A DNA stretch of 64,000 bases from Amoebidium appalachense (lineage: Eukaryota; Ichthyosporea). Below, in pieces: positions 9,270 through 46,203 of this stretch. Each line of letters starts with the position of its first letter. The first letter of the stretch is position 1. Both the position numbers and the translations under genes were made by a program. The notes under the pieces were generated by a model. It made no database searches, was not told the DNA's origin, and saw nothing but the letters and a program-made list of their open reading frames with translations. The DNA lies in contig CAVNZM010000017.1 of the NCBI GenBank assembly GCA_963693365.1, positions 2,976,001-3,040,000 of the forward strand, written 5' to 3'.

Positions 9270-11626
9270 CCCCGCAAAAAAAACTTTTCCCCACCCACAA
9301 AACACTTACCCTTTGGTACTCGTTTGCAAACCAGCCGAGACCATTGAAGGCCAACTGAACAACAAAGCGGCTGCCGGGGACACGCTTGGTGTTGACGTCG
9401 AGCTGGTATCTGCGGGGGAGAAGGCGGAGAGGGGGGAGGGGGGGGGGGGGGGTTAGCATGTGTAGTAGAGTAGGGAGCGCATACATGACGGACTACACAG
9501 CACAGATATTGCACACAAAAAATGCACGGGAGTCAGCGTTGTGTTTGTGTGTTGTACTTTGGTGTGTTGTGTGTTGTACTTTGGTGTGTGTTTACCATAC
9601 CTGTCCCTGTCCCTCTGCCCCAAGTGCACAGCCCTTTAAATAATTCCTGTATATACATAGCACCATTTCGGAACAAACACACACGTTCGCGTCTGCTAAA
9701 ATCCTAAAATCCGGATTTACAATTTATACACCATAGAATAGGAGTAGAGGAGAGAAGAGACACGTTCGCGTCTGCTAAAATCCTAAAATCCGGATTTACA
9801 ATTTATACACCATAAAATAGGAGTAGAGGAGAGAAGAGATGAGAAAGGTGCTGTACCCCGCCCTGCGTCCCAGATTGCCCTCTTTTGGAGATGTGAGTTC
9901 GAGTCACACACGTTCGCGAACAACGTTCTTACACACACACACACACACACACACTTACTTGTGCAGTTGGCGGTAATCCTCCAAGCTCGTGCGGTAGGCG
10001 GGCTCAGACTCATCCGCCGGTCGGTTATATGTGGTATTGTACACTCTGGTAGATAGGAAAATATCATCCACCTGTGTGTCCAAAAGCAGCCGCCTCTGGC
10101 CCAACCACAGACCTCTCACCGCCCACTGAAGCCAAACATTCGCCAAAACAAAACCATGGTGCCCGTACTGATTGGAGTTGATAAGGAAATGCATCTCCTC
10201 CCGCCCGTCAACTTCGCGCACGACGGCCCCCACCCAGTTAGGGTTGGAAACCATGTTTTCGTCCTGGTTCGACGAACAGTTGACGGTGTTTTCGAGCGTG
10301 ATGGAGCGCGTTGTGTCGGAGGAATTCGTCACGTTAAGGGTAGCGTTGCAGGCAGGGTTAAGGATGGGCTTGGTTGGGTTAATGTACAGGAACGGTTTCA
10401 CGTTGGTGACGTTCGGCCGGAGGAAGGCGGGATTCCACCAATAGCTGGTGAATACAAACTCGCTCACCTGTCCCACCTTAAACACAGCGTCCTGTTTAAT
10501 GTTTGCAAGAAGCTCCGACGTGTAGTTGTCCTTTCCGAAGGTCAGAATAGCATTACCCGTCATGCCCTTCTCGAACCCTGGTGCGGGGCGCAGGCCCGGA
10601 TCGGCGCCGGGGGTTGATTGGAGGGAGACGATGCGCACGCTGTATCTGTAAGGGGAGAGAAAAATACTATGTTAACGAAAGTCGTCCGTGGTGACTGGTT
10701 TCATCCAGAATATCATAGGGTTAAGGAAACAAGGGAGGCCTCAAAAAGGTCAAGGGGCGGGGGGGGGGGGGGGGGGGGGGGGGGTAAGAGGGGGAAAGAG
10801 AGAGAGGGGAAGAAGAATTTTCTTTTAAAAAGGATTGTTGTTGTTGTTGGGGGGGGGGGGGGGGGGGGGGGGCAGGAAGAAAATCACGTAAGAAGTTACA
10901 ACGGGTGATCTAATGTGGATATGGAAGGAAGGTACGGAGCATGCAACACTATCTTTGTTTTATTTTTGGAGGGAGGGGGGGAGGTAGGGGAGGGCCGGCC
11001 TGGGAAACGGAAAGTTGGGAGGCTTTGTTTGGGCATTCATGCTTATTGTGTTCTTGTACAGATGATGTGTGCTGTATGTATGTGTGTTGCTGGATGTTAG
11101 GGGCAGGGAAATGTATGTGTATAGCCAGTCAAGGAGGGGTGGTGGGGAGTGTGGGTATTTACTTTGAGGCATAGCTGTACAGCCTCTTCCACGACTCGCG
11201 TGAAAGCGTGCTTGTCCATGTCCCATTTGCCTGGGGGTAGCCGAGGGTAGCTGACTGAAGCACGATGGAATTGTACTGCGCAACACCCTTATCGTCCACC
11301 AGCGTGCTGATAAACTTGTTGTCCGGGTCTGTGAGCGAGCCGTTAACGAAAAGCTCAATCGCGGTGAATGGGTGCCCGTACGCGTTCATAATTGTCTTTG
11401 GGAGGACGGAGAGGGTTGGGTCGGAGGAGAGGAGAAGTGTCCTCATGGTGATGTTAAAGTCTTGCATGCGATGTGGTGGCGGCGCCGTGAGGTTGAATGC
11501 TGGTGGTGTGGTCGCATTTTGCGCGCTCTGACGACTTATACGGTGAACGGTTGGTGCCGACAGTGTGAGTTGCAAGGAGAGGAAGAGGGAGAGGAGGGCC
11601 ACAAGGCCACTCCTTGAGAACGACAT
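5240..11626 (-). CDS. Secreted polysaccharide deacetylase, Agd3/CE18-like
   Basis: Nine coding exons: 11163-11626, 9959-10645, 9310-9409, 8849-9130, 8134-8514, 7536-7890, 6628-6857, 5984-6172 and 5240-5542. All junctions are GT-AG and phases agree, giving 996 aa. Residues 1-24 are a signal peptide. The family signature appears in order: LLLDTQVDDIFL (Asp pair 348-349), FWLSHTWSHLD (His 436 and 440, metal site), TPRISGL, DAGINNTVGDNSR, IPRQATRIYFD and DPYMFHQANL (His 637). In Aspergillus fumigatus, Agd3 N-deacetylates galactosaminogalactan outside the cell. Here the substrate is unknown; cell-wall or matrix polysaccharide is inferred. Many NxS/T sites fit a secreted glycoprotein. About 355 residues follow FHQANL, which makes it longer than fungal Agd3 as I recall it (about 800 aa). 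The assignment rests on motifs. Confidence 0.82.
5668..5761. repeat. 2 x 47-bp exact tandem duplication
   Basis: The unit starting AATCGACACGAACACAG occurs at 5668-5714 and 5715-5761, inside the last intron of the deacetylase gene. Confidence 0.9.
6311..6376. repeat. 2 x 32-bp tandem duplication
   Basis: CAATGTTAGGCGATCTTCC recurs with period 32 (6311 and 6343) in an intron of the deacetylase gene; the second copy has a small insertion. Confidence 0.85.
6503..6618. repeat. 2 x 58-bp exact tandem duplication
   Basis: The unit starting CACGCATTATTTCCTGG at 6503-6560 is repeated at 6561-6618, ending about 10 bp from the 5' splice site of the exon at 6628-6857 (minus strand). Confidence 0.9.
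7060..7165. repeat. Three-copy tandem repeat, about 42-bp period
   Basis: AAAGCATTCACAACCA followed by CACGTGTTTATG is repeated three times with small length differences, in an intron of the deacetylase gene. Confidence 0.7.
7242..7415. repeat. 2 x 87-bp exact tandem duplication
   Basis: The unit starting TCTGTGTGAACAGTAGCTG at 7242 recurs at 7329. Within each unit GTGAACAGTAGCTG is itself present twice, so at least two rounds of duplication are visible. Confidence 0.9.
8512..8715. repeat. 2 x 102-bp duplication covering a 3' splice site
   Basis: The unit starting GGCCTGAAATTGCGAAAT at 8512 is repeated at 8614 with a few mismatches. On the minus strand its first bases are the 3' splice site of the deacetylase exon ending at 8514, so a second potential acceptor lies 102 nt upstream. 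Confidence 0.85.
9682..9839. repeat. 2 x 79-bp tandem duplication
   Basis: The unit starting CACGTTCGCGTCTGCTAAA at 9682-9760 recurs at 9761-9839 with one mismatch, in an intron of the deacetylase gene. Confidence 0.9.
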
Positions 11627-11635
11627 GGTGCTGCT

Positions 11636-12121
11636 CTGTGTGTGTTATCTTTCTGAGTGTGAAGGAGTAGAAAAGGGTCCAAAAAACGAACGGAATTGGG
11701 ATTCGTTTGATGCAAGAAAAACCTCTTTAAAGAGTCGAATTTGTCCGTACGCAGTGGTAATCGAAGGGCTTCTCCCCGTTCTGTGTAGAAATGCCCGCGC
11801 TCAAGGCCTTGTTGTTGAAGTAAATCAGGGCTCTTTGCCGAGTGTCGCGCAAGGGCGAAACGAAACGTGGGTAAGATAGAAACGGAGACAGAACCGACAC
11901 TAGGGCATGGGCGTAAGCCGGGAAGTAAATCAGAGTATGAAATAAATAAATAAAAAAAATGAGCGAGATGTGTGTGCACGGGCGCTTACTGAACATGAGG
12001 AAGGCAGGTGGTCGTCTTTTTGTTCGAGACTGTGCGACTCGCCGATCATGTGGCACGTGAGGCGTGCAAACTTTTCCATGAGCCGCTCACGCCGCAAGGC
12101 CTTTGGCACTGGGGTTTATAC
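11636..12121 (-). promoter_or_regulatory. Promoter and leader exon of the deacetylase gene
   Basis: On the minus strand a TATA box (GTATAAAC, 12114-12121) precedes an open stretch that ends at a strong donor, TTCA|GTAAGCGC (exon lower edge 11990). An acceptor ACACACAG lies at 11636 just before the ATG at 11626. Splicing 11990 to 11635 is phase-compatible and joins the leader reading MEKFARLTCHMIGESHSLEQ (ATG at 12079) in frame with the deacetylase. The leader may add 33 residues before the signal peptide or may simply be 5' UTR. An inverted CCAAT (GATTGGTC, 12358-12365) lies further upstream. Confidence 0.55.
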
Positions 12122-12940
12122 TTGCTGTTCCTTGATAAATAAACCTCATTTTAAACAAGAACAAAATGTCCCATGTTTCTATAATAATACTAGCTACCAG
12201 AAAAAAAGAACCAAATATTGGGCTATGCTGGTAGAATCTTCTCTTTTTGAGTGAGACTCACGAATCCTATACCTTCTGATTTGCATCGCTCCCAAGACTT
12301 GTAGTTCGTAGATCACCTGCTTTCCGATTCGTTGAAACAGCACCCACACTCACACGCGATTGGTCAAAAGCATAGTCTACCTATGCGGAGGTGGGGCGCT
12401 TGTCCATACAGGTGCAGGAATGTGCAATTTGATGGGAAAAAATTCCCAAACAAATAAAGTTAACGGTACAGATATAGAAATAAAATACCAAAAAACTTTT
12501 ATCAAAATAAGTATCCTTATCAAATGTTAAATCTTTGTCAATATTCATTTTTTGTTGACGATTCGCCTCTAACTTTAAGTCAGTAATAGAACTTAGAATT
12601 ACCGTAAGATCCAGGTTCTACTCTAGTTTAGTATACGCTAAAATACATTATTCTGCCCCAAAACTCTAGGGTGATCTGTTAAGCTCATATAACCTGCATT
12701 TTGATTGGTCATATGCTTACCGTTACCCAATCAAAAGCACTACTGGCACCGTTTAAAACTTGATTGGCCCAAACAATCTACTTGGGCCTGGGCACGTTTG
12801 GCGAGTCTGTGAAAAAATTATGAATGCCTGGGAGAAACTGAAATCATTGCATCTCTCAGCGGGAGGTTTTTACGCGCCAAAAAAAAAGTTTTTATAAAAC
12901 AATAAAAAAGTAGGAATATATAGGCGGTAGTAAAACACCA
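12122..12940. promoter_or_regulatory. Divergent promoter region, deacetylase (-) and TatD nuclease (+)
   Basis: The 0.8-kb spacer has no coding signal. It contains CCAAT boxes in both orientations (12358, 12703, 12727 and 12762), an E2F-like site TTTTTACGCGCCAAAA at 12867-12882, and a TATA-like AATATATAGG at about 12914. The last two sit upstream of the TatD start at 13115. Confidence 0.5.
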
Positions 12941-13114
12941 TCTTTATTGAACCGGTGGGAGTCAGTTCAACACAAACATCTGTGCATAGTTACACAAGCG
13001 CACCTTTCCTTTGTAAGAGCATTTCATTTCATGCTTGGTACTACCTTTTTTTCAACGGCTTGGCAAAGCAGATTCATTTTGCTTAGTTACAGGCGACACT
13101 TCTTCAAAACCAAA

Positions 13115-23280
<10,166 letters not shown>

Positions 23281-24005
23281 CATCCATTATAACTGTTAAG
23301 AATCTTTGGCATGGTGGGTAGTGAGGCTAGTTCTTTTTGTTTTTCCCTCCCTCTCTTCTCTCTCGATCTATTTTTCATTCGATTTCTTCATTCGCTCTTC
23401 CCCCCCCCCCCTCCCCCCCCCCCCCCCACGCCCTCCCCACTCCGTCTCTCCCTTCCTCTCTTCCCCTTTCTCTTCTCTCTCTGTGTCCGTGTGTGTTTGG
23501 TGGGGAGGGACGGGGGAGGTGGAGGAGGGGGGAGGATATGAAGTTGAATTAAAGTTCACGGCAACCAAGTGAAAATCTAAATCGTCAAAACGTAAGCACC
23601 ACACACCAGATTCGTTAGTGCCCGTAGGGTTTCTATACCTTATTGCTATTGTAGGATGTGACATTGCGCCATTTATCATCGACATACGTCATTTGGGTAA
23701 TGCCTGTGCCACCACCAGGCCAACAGTACTTCCGACCAATAATGAGAGATGGTAGATCGTGGTTAGGAGGTATTTCATAAACCGTCAAGGGAAGATACGA
23801 CGTTATTTTTTGTGTGTGGGGTGGTGTCTTTTGTTTTCATTTTTATTTATATACTTGTACTCAAGTGTATGCTATCTGATATGGGCTGTCAGAAATCATG
23901 AGATCAACCCGGTGGCTGGGCTGCCGAGGCAAACTGGCGGTGGTGAATGAATGTAATAAAGAGATGTGGTGCACCTCTTTGTATCTGCGCCTGTATGGCC
24001 TATGG

Positions 24006-24059
<54 letters not shown>

Positions 24060-24137
24060 TTTAGATGGGGAAGTAGATGACGCGGAGTGGTAGTTTATGT
24101 GTGTGTGTGTGTGTGTGTGTGTGCTCGCGTGCGTGTG

Positions 24138-24182
<45 letters not shown>

Positions 24183-24576
24183 GTGTGCGTGCGTGTGCGT
24201 GTGCGTGCGTGCGTGCGTGTGTGTGCGTGCGTGTGTGTGTATGTGCACGCCGCACGCTCGCTGTGTGCGAAGGCGCACAGGTGTGTTTATGTGTTTTGTG
24301 TTTGCGTGAAGGGGTCGTAGTATGCCAGCTGGTCTGCGTACAATCAGATTTCTGTGTGTGTGTGTGGTGTATTGCATGAATCGGGACTTGAGGGAGCACA
24401 AAAAAGGCTTAATGCCGAGCAATCATAATCCATGGAGACGTTGGGTGTACCCACAACTGTTCCACAATCACACGCCCAAAAAATAAAGGTATTGATATCG
24501 ATAGTTGCCGTGTCACAGTTTATTTTTGGGTCCGCAAGACAACTTCGCCGCAGCTTTGAACTGTGCTGGCGTCCCC
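23281..24576. other. Spacer downstream of the TatD gene
   Basis: Contains a C-run (23400-23426), GT arrays at 24007-24056 and 24097-24240, and possible plus-strand poly(A) signals AATAAAG near 23954 and 24482. I see no exon. Confidence 0.55.
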
Positions 24577-24928
24577 TTAGTGAGGATGAGGAGGGCTAAT
24601 CCTCAGGTGCAAAAGACGTCTCACGAGCCTCTTTGCTGCAGCAAATGTTCGGATCGCATTTGTGTGGACCCCTATTTTTCGTTGCCCATAAACTTCGTCG
24701 AGTTGAATTATGTAATAGGATTCTTTCACATGTTGTTCAGGTATCAGTCCTAGATATGTGTGGCTTCCTTTGGCTGCCATGTACACTAGTACTCGTAAAG
24801 TCTTTCTCTTGCCTCGTATTAGTAAGTGTGCAGTGCATACTTACATGAAACTCCATCGGTTGAACAAAACCAGTACGGCAAATGAAAAGACTGAAAACCT
24901 CGTGGTGTGTCATTCGCAGTTGGCCCAT
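24577..24928 (-). CDS. Possible small two-exon protein, unknown function
   Basis: Exon 24845-24928 opens with MGQLRMTHHEVFSLFICRTG and ends at donor CAT|GTAAGTATG. A 37-nt intron carries a branch-site-like TTACTAAT and ends GGCAAG. Exon 24577-24807 reads RKTLRVLVYMAAKGSHTYLG and continues with GVHTNAIRTFAAAKRLVRRL to a stop. The product would be 104 aa, basic near the C-terminus. The minus strand has an AATAAA about 55 bp past the stop. Composition is not repetitive and the splice signals are good, but I recognise no family; a chance reading remains possible. Confidence 0.35.
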
Positions 24929-25157
24929 GGCTTGCCATGTGTGGCCTCACCAGATTTCAGGGTATGTATGACTGTTGTCCTCTCCCCCCCCCCCCCCCCC
25001 CCTCCCCCCGCCCCCCCTCCCCTCCCCCCCCCCCCCCCCCTGGAGGTAAAACGAACGAAACATATCCTCCATCGGTCGAATACATTACGTCATGATATAA
25101 AGAAACAAAGAATAATGCCCGGCCCGGATTTTGTGTATTAATAATCAATATCGTTGT

Positions 25158-25209
<52 letters not shown>

Positions 25210-26705
25210 CTCCCCCACCCCGCCCACCCCCCACCCACCCACCCACCTTCACCCCACCCCATCCCCCTCCCTCTCCTCTGTGTGTTCACTTCAAACCCCC
25301 CCCCCCCCCCCCCCCCTTCTCCTCCCCGCACACATCGATATCAATTTGAATCCTCCACTCCCCGGCACCATGCATATACCTTTCTCTCGCATACGGGGCC
25401 CACTCCAGACCTATTACAACTCCTTTACCAGTCATTCCTTTGCGTCACGAAAAATGGGTGTAACAGTTCCGGTCTTGGATCATAGAACAAATTTCCGCAC
25501 TAACTTTTTTAGAAGGGGATCTAGTTGCTTGGACGGCCAGAGTACTGTACATACTTGATAGGATTGATTGTCACTCGGTCACTCTGGCTATGTTGCTCAT
25601 TATCTTTTTCTTTCCTTTCCTTTTCTCTTCTTTTTCATTAACGGGGGGGGGGGGGGGGGGGGAGGGGGGGGGGGGGGGCATGCATATGCACATGCTCTAT
25701 CATAGCGACAGAGCAAAACAGGGAAGTGTGCTATAGCTATTGTCTAGATCTGAGCAACGAAGCCACTGTGACCATGAATAGATTTTAATTTTTTTAAATT
25801 TACCGGGCCGACATTGGTTGCAAGGGTGCGGTGCACGTAATAGCTTAGCCTATAGGGAACCACACCCCTTAGCAGATGTGCGATGGTGTGTCCACGTTGT
25901 GCGTGTGTGCAGATGTGTGTGACAGATCTCGTGTGTGTATAGAAGGGGGAGGGGGAGGGGGGGAGGGGGGGGGGAGGAGGCGGAGGGGGGGGGAGGGTGG
26001 AGGGGACGGGCGGGCACAATTAGAGCTTTTTGATTTGGCAATTGCAATGGTGCGCCCTATCGTAATGTACTAACAGCGTGCATATGAATCCGATGTGTCC
26101 ACCTGCGGATTACGTCCACACCGGATATTTGTGGGGGAGAAAAAAGATGTTTTTTGTTAAAATAAATTCGGATATACAGTTATGCCCATTTGAAATCATG
26201 GGCTACTGATACCTTGTGCTGACCTGCAGCAAATCCAGAGGCGAAGATTGGAAAACAAAAGACCCCTCCTGAGCAATCGGCCCCTAGGAGTGAGGGTTGT
26301 AAAATATATACATCCAGCCCAGTAGTCAACTTAACAACTAAAATTCTACATAAGAATCGGGCTGGGGATGTGTTTCCCTGAATCTTTTCTTGGATATGAA
26401 CACATCTCCTAACTTCATTTGTCTTTGTCCTTGTTTTGAAATGACATGCAGAAAAACGCAAATGAAATCGAAGAGAAATTCCTAAAAACATAAAGTCAGC
26501 AGCGCCGCATGCATGCATCATGGCACTGCAACTCGACTACAGCATAATACCATGATCAACAACCGATGAGGCTAGTCAAAATTCAACCTGATGACGTCAT
26601 CAAAACGTCACTTGATCAGTCCCTATCACAAATTACAAACGTAGCAAACGGCCAATCCCCCACCACCGCAAACCCAAGCAACAGATCGATATCCAATCTC
26701 CAATC
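24929..26705. other. Spacer between the small gene and the isochorismatase gene
   Basis: C-rich blocks at 24984-25040, 25160-25210 and 25296-25316 and a G-run at 25645-25680. A CRE-like octamer TGACGTCA lies near 26592. Nothing recognisable is encoded. Confidence 0.5.
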
Positions 26706-31619
<4,914 letters not shown>

Positions 31620-32121
31620 GTTTGAATCCTGGTTGGCTTTTGGGTGGTGATTACAACTGCTGCACGGGAAAAACTGCTTTTATATTTACTTTTCAACAAC
31701 AGCGACAGAGAAAGATGTTTCTAAAGAAGCCTTTCAAGTCTTCCACCCAGTCTGAAACAGAGAAAGTAAACACAGCTGAGCGGCCATCTAGGCTACAAAA
31801 TGTAGACTTATTTCCGCAGATAAATAATTAATGTCAGATAAGTTGAGCTTAAGGATCTTTTTCGCTACGTCATCCATTGCAGATTAGACAAGCCCGCGGC
31901 TCATGCATATGGCTCACGATAAAAAGCTAAATTTTATGTTTGCAGTGGTTGACAGGTTGAGAGGGGCGCCGAGAGAGAGAGAAGAGAGAGTAAGAGAGAT
32001 GAGTGAGAGAGAAAGCCGGAGAGTTTAAGATAGAGAGAGAGACAGAAAGAATGCCACGTTCATAGACCCACAGTTATCAACACAACATGTTAACTTCGGA
32101 ACTTGCAATTGTAAAGCAAGG

Positions 32122-37503
<5,382 letters not shown>

Positions 37504-37665
37504 ATGCACGTCGGACCCCCCTCCTGAAGGTCGAAGAATGGTGGAAATTTTAATGTGCTAGCCTAAGGTCGTTTTTTCTTGGGGAGGTCCTATAAGGCTG
37601 TGGTTTTGGTTTCCTGTTTTTTTTTGTTTTTTGCCTCCCCCTGTTTTTTCTTTTCTTTTTTTTGT

Positions 37666-37735
<70 letters not shown>
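37666..37735 (+). repeat. Poly-G run of 70 nt
   Basis: Seventy consecutive G, the longest homopolymer in the window. Such a run is hard to sequence and its true length is uncertain. Confidence 0.9.
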
Positions 37736-37736
<1 letters not shown>

Positions 37737-37863
37737 CTTGAGTTTGGGTTGGGCTAAGGCTTTGTGATATGATAATGATGCTTTGATCTCGAGTGCTTTT
37801 TGGTTTTTCTTACTCTATCTCCTTGTTTTGCCCCGCCTGATGTGTGTATGTGTGTGGGTGTTT

Positions 37864-37914
<51 letters not shown>

Positions 37915-37995
37915 ACCTCAGTGTGTGAGCCTGTGTGCGTGCTTGTTGTGGGAACCCCGGGGGAGGGAAGACTTTTTTTTTTCTTTTTTTCTTTT

Positions 37996-38026
<31 letters not shown>

Positions 38027-38428
38027 GCTGCGCTCCGCTGCGTAGAATAATTGATAAATGAATTAGATGGTCAATACATGCTCGTCCCTTGTTCTGATTA
38101 TCTACTGATCGATGGATGAATGATGATTTTTAACCAGTAAATTGGCAATAATAAATATTAAATGAAGGCTCCAATAAATGCATCGGATGATGTGTGCACG
38201 TGCCAGTGGGCCGAGACACCGTGACATACCTTAATTATATGCATAAGGATGAGCAAGTGTGCTCCTGTGAACATACATGCACTATATTATTATTGTAGGT
38301 CATAGACAAAATCAGGGATTACGGCACACTGCGACTGCGTCATCGAGGCAGAAGACTCAGTGACGTCATCAAGCGGAAGATCGAGTTGCATGCGGCAGTC
38401 GACGCATGCGCAGCAGCAGCAGCACGGC

Positions 38429-38499
38429 TCATGAGCACGGCCCGTTGTTCAAGATGGCCGTGCTCATGACAAGGCCACCGAGGCCTTGGCTCATGAGCC
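38429..38499. repeat. Inverted repeats upstream of F-box copy 2
   Basis: TCATGAGCACGGCC (38429-38442) pairs perfectly with GGCCGTGCTCATGA (38456-38469); a third related palindrome GGCTCATGAGCC follows at 38488-38499. This lies 140-210 bp before the start codon. Confidence 0.8.
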
Positions 38500-38640
38500 T
38501 TACAAGGGCTCAACAGAGAGAGAGAAGAGAGAGAGAGAGTGAGAGAGAGAGAGAGAGAGAGAAGGAGAGAGGATGCTACAATATTAGGCCCACAGTGGAC
38601 AACACAACGTGTTTACTTCGGGTCTATTTGGAGTGTGAGG

Positions 38641-44301
<5,661 letters not shown>

Positions 44302-44439
44302 ATCCGCATTAGGCAGACCACCCCCCCCCCCTACCCGAGGGTCGAAAAGAGGTGGAAATTTCAGTGTTTATAAGCCGGAGGTCGTTTCCTTTGGGGTGAT
44401 CCAAGGCTGTGTTTTTTTTTCTCCCTCTTTTTTGTCTGT

Positions 44440-44478
<39 letters not shown>

Positions 44479-44628
44479 GTGTGTGTGTGTGTGTATGTGT
44501 GTGTGTGTGTGTCCTGGGATGGTGGTTGTTGTTGCAGGTTGAAGCTTCTTGCTGAGCAGCTGGCGATGAGGCCTTTGATTCATGGTTGTACATGTGTTTT
44601 CTTTTCTCTCTTCTTTTTTATTGTCCCA

Positions 44629-44689
<61 letters not shown>

Positions 44690-45519
44690 TTTGTCTTTGT
44701 CTTTGTCTGGGTGTGTGCGCCTCTGTACATATGTGCATGTGTGCGCTGAGCGTGTTGTGGGGAGCAAGGGGGGAAGAAATAGGAGGAGGAAGGGGAGGGG
44801 GAGAAGGGATAATGTATGCCCAGAGTTATTTGACTTTTTTTTTTAAAAAATCTGTTTATGTATACTACATTACTCAGTTTTTTGGTTGTTTTATGATTAT
44901 GCCTCGCAGCAGAAATTTAAATTCGAATGGATATAGAGGCGGGCAATACTTGCCCTCAATAAAACACGTGTTGTATGCTGATGATTATGAAACATGTTTT
45001 ATACAACTAATAAAAAAGTAGGGTTGTTGATATGTTTACATGAATTAAGGCGGCAACAATCTGTTTCGAAGGTTGTGCATCTGATATTGCTTTTCAACAA
45101 CAGCGACAGAGGAAGATTCTCCTAATGAAGCTTAGTGTTGTTTTTCAAGCACGATGTTGAAACAGGGAACAGGTCAGCCATCTAGTCTACAAAATGTAGA
45201 CATTATGCCGCAGATAGGGAAATGATGTAGAATAGATTGAGCATTGCGGGTACGTCACCAATTCCAGACTAGACAAGCGGGTGGCTCACGGCTCGCGATA
45301 AAAAATATAAAAGTTGAAGTGCCTTTTTTCTTACAGGTACTTTTCTTTTACGAACGAAAGGGAGCCCTACGTATACATATGTATGATATGTTGTACATAT
45401 GTCGACTTCTTGAATGAGAGAGTATAAGAGAGAGAGAGAGAAAAAGAGAATGCCACGTTCATAGACCCACACTTATCAACACAACATGTTTTTCTCGGAA
45501 CATGCAAATGTAAAGCAAG
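44302..45519. other. Spacer between F-box copy 2 and the copy 3 pseudogene
   Basis: A T-run near 44442-44477, GT arrays (44640-44690) and the upstream block shared with unit 1 (TTTTCAACAACAGCGACAGA near 45094). No exon is visible. Confidence 0.6.
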
Positions 45520-45929
45520 GAATGTGTTTACACGAGCGCAGTCCAAGCAGTTCCGGTCTGTTGCAAAAACAGGTGGGTAACTTCATGTTTGAGTTCTGGG
45601 TTTAGAACAACTGCCCTTGGCCTAAGTGGGGTCTTTAAGACGCAAGGTGTTAGGTGGAGAAAGGGGAAGACTGAAAATGGCAAGCACGTCGTGGCTTTGG
45701 GGGGTGACAACCAGGGATAGGACAACTGTACTTGTAACAGGTTACATATATGGGCCCCATTTTTCGTTACGAAGGCTTGACCACCGTTTATCCTCGTCCA
45801 CCACCTGTATTAAACCTCGCATCGATTAAATCGTAGTCTTCTCCCTGCTTCATGCAACGCCTTTGTGTGACTCAATTTCCATCGTACCACGGATCCGGAG
45901 CTTGTCTCCGCTTACACAGATAACCTGCC

Positions 45930-45979
<50 letters not shown>

Positions 45980-46049
45980 CCCCCCCCCCGGCCCCTCTCG
46001 TTTATTCGCACACCACCACCCAAACCCATGCCCGATCCCTCCCAACAAA

Positions 46050-46158
46050 CTAAGGATGAGCTGAGCTTATGAGGCACACTCTTCGTGTGTTTTTCTTTCG
46101 TTTCTGCATATGTTGTCCGTCGTGGTTGTGCGGTATTCAGCGACACCTTCTGAAACCT
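46050..46158 (+). repeat. Dispersed repeat, F-box copy 3 intron 1
   Basis: AGGATGAGCTGAGCTTATG, GGCACACTCTTCGTGTG and a degenerate tail AACCTCC before the CA array that ends at the exon 2 acceptor. Confidence 0.7.
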
Positions 46159-46160
46159 CC

Positions 46161-46203
<43 letters not shown>

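Larger units (their letters stand above)
37504..38640. other. Spacer between F-box copies 1 and 2
   Basis: Holds three long G-runs (37666-37735, 37867-37913 and about 38006-38027), AT-rich unique sequence, a CRE octamer TGACGTCA at 38361-38368 and the palindromes at 38429-38499. No exon is visible. Confidence 0.6.

Noticed and set aside
9880-9905. tRNA T-arm-like word TGTGAGTTCGAGTCACA
   Set aside because: No D-arm, anticodon arm or acceptor stem can be folded around it, and it lies in a protein-gene intron.
26180-26521. 113-codon minus-strand ORF
   Set aside because: No recognisable motif, no supporting splice or promoter context, and mixed composition typical of chance ORFs.
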